This document shows positions 58,678 through 64,000 of a DNA stretch of 64,000 nucleotides, piece after piece. The translations under genes and the position numbers were made by a program. The stretch's first letter is position 1. Each line of letters begins with the position of its first letter. Source of the stretch: Protonemura montana. Taxonomy: Eukaryota; Arthropoda; Insecta; Plecoptera; Nemouridae. The stretch covers positions 6,794,701 through 6,858,700 of the forward strand of contig OX387603.1 of the NCBI GenBank assembly GCA_947568835.1, given 5' to 3'. The notes beneath the pieces were generated by a model, which saw only the letters and a program-made list of their open reading frames with translations, did not search any database and had not been told where the DNA came from.

Positions 58678-61600
58678 AGTGAAATGGACAAAGATTTTGG
58701 TGGGTAAATTTATATGTAACTTTTGTTGTGAACTCCAGAAATGTTTGCTAAATGACAATGCAGACCCTCCTAGTTTTCCTGAGAAGAAATAAAATAAAAT
58801 AAATATTATTATTACGCATGAGTTAAAATGTATTTTGTTACATTGATTGTCAGGGACAAAAATCAACTAATGATTTTTAGTGTGCGTGGAATCTCTAGAT
58901 AATATTACCAAACGACCTGATGCAATCAAATATCTTTGTTGGACATATTGACAATATGTTTTGTTGGTGGCATATTTCCTTTCGTTACTTTGAATGGAGT
59001 GTGGTGCACTTGAATTTTAATTTTATTGCTATTTTTATATGCTTTAGAGTATTCTAAGAACTCAGGTGCATCAATTTCTAACTATAGGTCTCTGTCCATA
59101 CATTTGTAGAGTCTGAAAGGTGTCAAAAATAGCTGCGTTGTCAAATTTTGACACCTTCAACAGCGTCCTCTTGAAAATGGGAGACTCCCTGGGTCTGCTA
59201 CTGAGTATAAATTGCGAGTGTCTCACCCTTGTCAGGGTTGCCGTCAAACTTATATGTCAGGGAGATCCCTTTGGGGTTGTCTCCTTCAATGGCATCCTCT
59301 GGATACTGGAATAATCTTCCTGGGGCTTCTGCTAGCTGGACATTCGAGTTTACCCATGGCATAGGTAAGTAGTTTGCCATTGTTCCAACTACCAATCTTG
59401 TAAGGACGTCGTTAAACGCTTGCTGTTGGGTTCACACCTTCAACGACAAACTTTTAGTAAATTATTTTGATATAGGTAAATAAATAATTAGTTAACAGTA
59501 AATGGAGTTCAAAAGTTAGAAAAATAACTGTATAAATAAATAAACGTATCAGTAAGTGGAAATGAAGCTAGACTGGAAAAATGTGCAACCGAACCAAGAT
59601 ACGAACCCGGGACCTCCCAATTGCCGGTCGGGTGCTCTACCAACTGACCTATCTGGGCACACGTATTCCAGCTTTCATGGGGTGGGATAAGGGATCCCCT
59701 CAATGGGGGAAGAGGCTGAGGCGACTCATATGGACGAGTTTTTAGCAACTTTAGAATAGGATGCTAATTCAACGGCTACATGGACAGAATGGCCTATCAC
59801 TTTTCCTCGAATCCCGTGTTATTTCGAAAGATTTACAGTCGTTGTAGGGTTGCTCCAAAAACTTTCTATTATTGGAATTATCCAGCATTACTTTACAGCG
59901 AAGATATCATGGATTGACTTGGCCCCAGAGGAACGAATGCCTTCCGGGGCATAGAAGTTGCCTTGCCTGTTGCAGCACTCAAAGGTCTCCATCTCGTGAA
60001 GAATGCCTGGCACGGGATATTAGGAAGAATTGCTAAAAGAGAGTATCTTCCCCAACGACAATAATTAAATCTCATTTTGTAACGTCATGTTTGTCTCATA
60101 AATCTCCTTGGTTTCTGACTTCAACTCAGCCGTTGTTCATTTATATTTTGGAATGAGCGACTGTTGGTGTGTTGTCGTTGGGCCCCCACACCCCCTGTGA
60201 TTTGTTTTCTTTAAAAAAAATTGTGTAGAAACAAATTTACGCTTGTTGAGTTGGTGGTGATGAAAATTACAGTGATGGGATTAGCCAAGTTTTGTTTCAG
60301 TTTGTTTCAGTGTATTTACAATAATCTCAGCTAACCAGTTACCACACTATTTCTGTTTCACTTGATTAACTAGGCATGTATGCATTCCTCTGCATACGGT
60401 CAACATTTTATCATGTTTATTACTTAAATTAGCGGAACAAAAAGTTGCATAAAGTTAATTAATTGATTATTAAAAAAACTGCGCTTTGAGATTTAAGTTT
60501 GTAGGTACATAATAAATTGGGCCACGGCCACTTGCCGGTTACATTGGTTGAAACCCATTAACATTACTTCAAAGTCGTTACCACGATGAGCTAACTAGTG
60601 AAAGCTTCTTGGTTGAAACTGGAGAGTGTGTCGCCTTCGGTTTTCCGAGAAGTAATAGAGTTGAGTGATTTGCAATTTTTCATTATATCATCAATACTAA
60701 TCTTGAGAGAATAATTAGTCAGACATTTCTTATCTAATTCCAAATAAAATAATTGTTTTTAATAATGTTAAAATGAGTAAAAAAACTCCACTCGTGTTTT
60801 AATGCCAAAATCTCACCAGTAAATACAATTTTGAAAGCGATAATTTGTTATTCTATACTCTAAAGCATGACGATTCCAGAAAAGTTAGTCTCATCTCGAT
60901 CAGACAAATAGTTTTAATGAAACCGAAGTCCGTGTAAGTCGGTGCGCAGCGCTATATTATCTACTATGATAGCTACCGAAGGGCGAGTCGCTCAGATGCG
61001 CTGTCAGTTGATCCTCCCAATAGCGGAGTGGGGCGACCTATGAATCGGCTTAAGACATGCCCAAAGAGATACAACCAAGTTAGTACCAAAAATGGTCTAC
61101 CAATGACCATTGGTCCCCGAAGAAGATAGCCTGGTTAACGAATTTGGTCCTCCAATAACTACTCCCATGGATGCAGATGGACTTGTTAACCCTCTTGGTC
61201 CGTCGATACCACCAATACTATCCGTACACTGTCCGTAGCAGTTCGTGGAATAGTCCGTCTGTTAGTCCCATGGTCCCACTATAGAGTGTCAGACCATCCG
61301 ACCATGGTCCCTCCGTGATCCCACCAAAGCTGACCCTGCACACCAAACCCTTTGTGTGGCTCGCAGCCACCTACAGAGACTGCAGACGATGTAAGACAGT
61401 ACACTGGTCCAAACTCTGTGTCAGCCAATGTTCACCCTCACGGTCAACAACTACCGGCAAACGGGGTCCTCCTGCTTGCTCCTGCACGACTTCGACTCTC
61501 TCAACAAGAAGTTCCCTGATAAAATAACAAATATACCCCAATTCCCATAAATAAAGATAAACAGTGGGAAAAATGTCTGCAAAGTTGATATCTTTAGATT

Positions 61601-61826
61601 AAATAGCCATATTTAATTTAAATAGCCACGCATAGTAAAATGAGTGGTCCCATAGTTGCAAGGATATAAGCGTATATAAGCTTTTGATTTAAGCATAGAA
61701 AATCTTTTTTCTATGATGTAAGCCAATTTTAGTGTCATCAGAAAACTGTCATATCGTGTGAATAGTCAATCACCAGTAAAGAAAGATGGCAGCCATGGTC
61801 TGAGCTAGTTGGAGAACAACAATAAA
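58678..61826. other. Interval nucleoside hydrolase to Sel1-repeat gene
   Basis: This 3.1-kb stretch holds a tRNA-headed SINE (59553-59662) and three coding-like but unassigned pieces. Two are on the minus strand: 59198-59380 (from ATG: MANYLPMPWVNSNVQLAEAP, then LFQYPEDAIEGDNP) and 59835-59960 (HEMETFECCNRQGNFYAPEG, then IFAVK and stop). One is on the plus strand at 61429-61550 (TVNNYRQTGSSCLLLHDFDS). Each is short, unsupported by recognisable homology, and not joined by clear splice sites. They may be remnants or exons of an unrecognised gene. Confidence 0.3.
59553..59662 (-). mobile_element. tRNA-headed SINE, family 1, copy 2
   Basis: On the minus strand: AGATAGGTCAGTTGGTAGAG, CACCCGACCGGCAATTG, CCCGGGTTCGTATC, then the non-tRNA tail CACATTTTTCCAGTCTAGC. 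It shares head and tail with copy 1. The head is close to a tRNA, but the shared tail marks it as a SINE. Confidence 0.6.
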
Positions 61827-62927
61827 ATGTGGAGGTTTGTTTCAAGATATAGTAGGGAATTATGTTGGAACAATAATAAACGCTCGTGTTCCTCTAAATT
61901 GAGAACCGAGCAGCAGAGACAGATCTGCTGTTTCACCCAGGATGGACATTGCAAAGGGAAGAAAGACGACTCGAAAGAAAAACAAGGAAAGCGACCAACT
62001 TGGGACACAAGTCAAATTCAACAACACAGCTGGCTTGGAGCTCTAGGATGGGTAATTTCCTTTAGCTTGATCAGTATTGCTTAATGGAAAACTAGGGATC
62101 GTCTTAATCCAAATATCTATTTTATCATTCAGAGCGGGGTACTGGTTGTTGGCTGGTACCTCAGTCAGCCAACTCGACTGCGGACACTTCTTGGCAAACC
62201 TTCACCACGGGATGAGCTAAAATATGAAAGCCTTTCAAACGTTTTGCTGTACTCTGTGCTTGCACAACCAGTAAACAATATTTTGCCAAAAGCATTGACT
62301 CCAAAGGAGGAAACCCTGTGCTTTGAACCAAAAGAAGACTCCAGCAGAAATTTGAAAGCTGAGACTTTGGATCAAGCTGCTGAAAACTTGGGACAAGTCC
62401 ATGGGTCAGTTGAAAACCGACTCGCAATGGAATTATCCAGGCGCAAACACCATAAGGAAGCAGCCATTTTATTTCAAAAAGCAGCGGAGAGAGGAAATGC
62501 TTCCGCGGCCTTCAATTTAGGCCTCTGTTACGAACAGGGGCTGGGAACAGTGCAAGACTTTCGTAAAGTAAGTAATACTTAAATATCCTTACCGAATATG
62601 TGTGAAAGATTTAATTTCTTTATCTCTTACTTATTTCCTCTTGGTACATAGGCAGCAGAATGCTACGAAATGGCAGCAAACGGTGGGCATGCATCCGCCA
62701 TTTACAACTTGGGTGTTTTCTACGTCCATGGCTGGGGAGGCAAGAAAGCTGATCGAGCTCGTGCTCGGCAGCTATTTGTCGCTGCTGCTCGTTTGGGTCA
62801 GGTAGAGGCTAGGAAAGCTCTGGGAATTGCAGACAAGAAGTCCAGTATACCGGAAAATGATCTCACTGCGCATCATAACGCAGTGCAAGACTCGATCACT
62901 AACTATGCTAAATTGCTCCAGGTTTGA
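61827..62927 (+). CDS. Sel1-repeat protein, probable DELE1-like mitochondrial stress factor
   Basis: Three exons: 61827-62051, 62133-62567, 62652-62927 (936 nt, 311 aa), phases all 0. The N-terminus (MWRFVSRYSRELCW) is basic and lacks acids, like a mitochondrial presequence. A short hydrophobic stretch (SGVLVVGWYLS) follows around residue 76. About three Sel1 repeats lie at 205-300: EAAILFQKAAERGNASAAF, NLGLCYEQGLGTVQDFRKA, AECYEMAANGGHASAIYNLG, ARQLFVAAARLGQVEARKAL. The MWR start plus presequence, hydrophobic segment and C-terminal Sel1 repeats recall DELE1, which relays mitochondrial stress to the integrated stress response. It is shorter, with fewer repeats than the human protein, so the assignment is tentative. 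An AATAAA at about 63484 could be its polyadenylation signal. Confidence 0.7.
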
Positions 62928-64000
62928 GAGTTGCCAAGTCACTTGATAATCGTCACAATAATAGCTTGTTTCGAGTGTTAATGTGGCCTGGTCTAGTTGC
63001 TTGGTTGTAAATATAAAAATATGTATGTTTTAGATACAAAGCCTACCTGTCACAGAAGCAAATCCAATTTTGTTAATTTCTTATTATTTTTATATCGGCA
63101 TGTCAACTGTTGACCTTGATATATATTTTTTGTTGGTACACTTGAATTACAAAAAAGTACTTTTCTTGAAAAGGGGAAAAATGAAGGCTAACATTTTTTT
63201 ACCCTCAAAAGTTACAATGTGCTCATCGTTTGGTCCTTAAGGATTTGGTATGCTTTTTACTGAGCAAAGGTATAAAGAGCAGCCTGATGGTACTTTTTAT
63301 TGCTTCTATTTGCTTTTTATTTGGCTATTTATTGTTGACCGTAGAAATTGAAGACTTCAAATTGTGCTCAAAAGTCTTCCTAAAGGTCATTCAGTTATCA
63401 AACCACTGAAGTTGTCAATTTTCTGATCGACTGGCAATTGTATTTTTGGTGTACTTTCTATTACCGTACTGTGCTCCAGTAAAAATAAAAAACTTTTAAA
63501 GTTAATGAAACAGTGTTATTATGTGATAAATCCCAGATGCCATCCGAAGACTTGTTATATCCCTTATGACATCATTCAGAACAGCCCTTTAAACAAAGAT
63601 GAAAGAAACAATTTCAGAGAAGAAAATAATTTAACAGCAACTTGAAGCATGCAACAACTTTGCTTATAACAAGGGGAACTGACATCATTAGAACTAAAAA
63701 CTTGCCAAAAACTAAAAAAAAGTTCCCAATTATTCTTGTGAATGGGAAAGCTATTAGTAGGATTTGAATTCACTTACAAGGGTAAGAATCAGGATAGTTT
63801 TTTTGGAAAATATTCAGGCAAAGTTAGTACAAAGTTATTTGAACAATGACTATACATTGTGGGCAATAATTTGAGTTATATACATTGGCAACAAATAAAT
63901 CTAAGGTGTTTCCACGGAAAATTCCCTCTTTACCCAGTTAGATTCGTTCGCCGACGTAGACAGTTGCGTGTGCTATTTGCTCTTAAAAAAACCAATGATT
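62928..64000. other. 3' end of the Sel1-repeat gene and flank
   Basis: AT-rich sequence with a polyadenylation-like AAAATAAAAA at 63482-63491. I see no other gene before the window ends. Confidence 0.4.

Noticed and set aside
59590-59665. Candidate tRNA gene on the minus strand
   Set aside because: The acceptor ends do not pair fully, and its flank is shared with the copy at 18258, so it is a SINE head.
1-64000. CRISPR arrays, bacterial operons, phage or integrated virus genes
   Set aside because: No direct-repeat/spacer arrays, no Shine-Dalgarno-led gene strings and no viral protein motifs were seen. Gene structure is eukaryotic throughout.

Overview
This is a eukaryotic (animal) genomic window. 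Genes are split by GT-AG introns of tens of bases to about 4 kb, exons are GC-rich against AT-rich introns, and tRNA genes, short interspersed repeats (SINEs) and small inverted-repeat elements lie in the introns. The gene set (kainate-type ionotropic glutamate receptors, a two-domain galectin, LanC-like, RABL3, SLC25A32, POLR3K, nucleoside hydrolase, a Sel1-repeat protein) points to an invertebrate metazoan. The 5S-rRNA-like head of the main SINE looks arthropod-like, but I cannot fix the phylum from sequence alone.

Left part (1-44713): three paralogous ionotropic glutamate receptor (iGluR) genes. GluR-A (minus, 5311 down to past the left edge) shows only its signal peptide and part of its amino-terminal domain. 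GluR-B (plus, 6512-30738, about 862 aa) starts head-to-head with GluR-A, about 1.2 kb away. GluR-C (plus, 37387-44713, about 909 aa) follows. A bi-CRD galectin gene (34166-35948) sits between B and C. GluR-B has two tandem, equal-length alternative exons (28068-28205 and 28250-28387), each encoding the complete pore loop and separated by a 44-nt intron. I consider this the most interesting thing in the window. GluR-B introns also hold six tRNA genes (His; Thr AGT, TGT and CGT; Pro CGG twice) and an antisense THAP-domain gene fragment.

Right part (45873-62927): compact housekeeping genes. They are a LanC-like protein (minus, nine coding exons), then RABL3 (plus, start codons 660 bp apart, probably a shared promoter region). 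An intact intronless SLC25A32-like mitochondrial carrier is nested in RABL3 intron 3 on the same strand. An intronless POLR3K begins only 84 bp after the RABL3 stop. These are followed by an inosine/uridine-type nucleoside hydrolase (five exons) and a DELE1-like Sel1-repeat protein (three exons).

Repeats: a SINE whose head resembles the internal promoter part of 5S rRNA occurs in several copies, most of them within about 50 nt of an exon boundary. There are also two tRNA-headed SINE families, a MITE of about 145 bp with roughly 40-bp inverted ends, homopolymer C/G tracts and short tandem repeats. Exon coordinates were derived by hand from splice signals, reading-frame phase and homology between the paralogs. 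Summed exon lengths are multiples of three for every complete gene.
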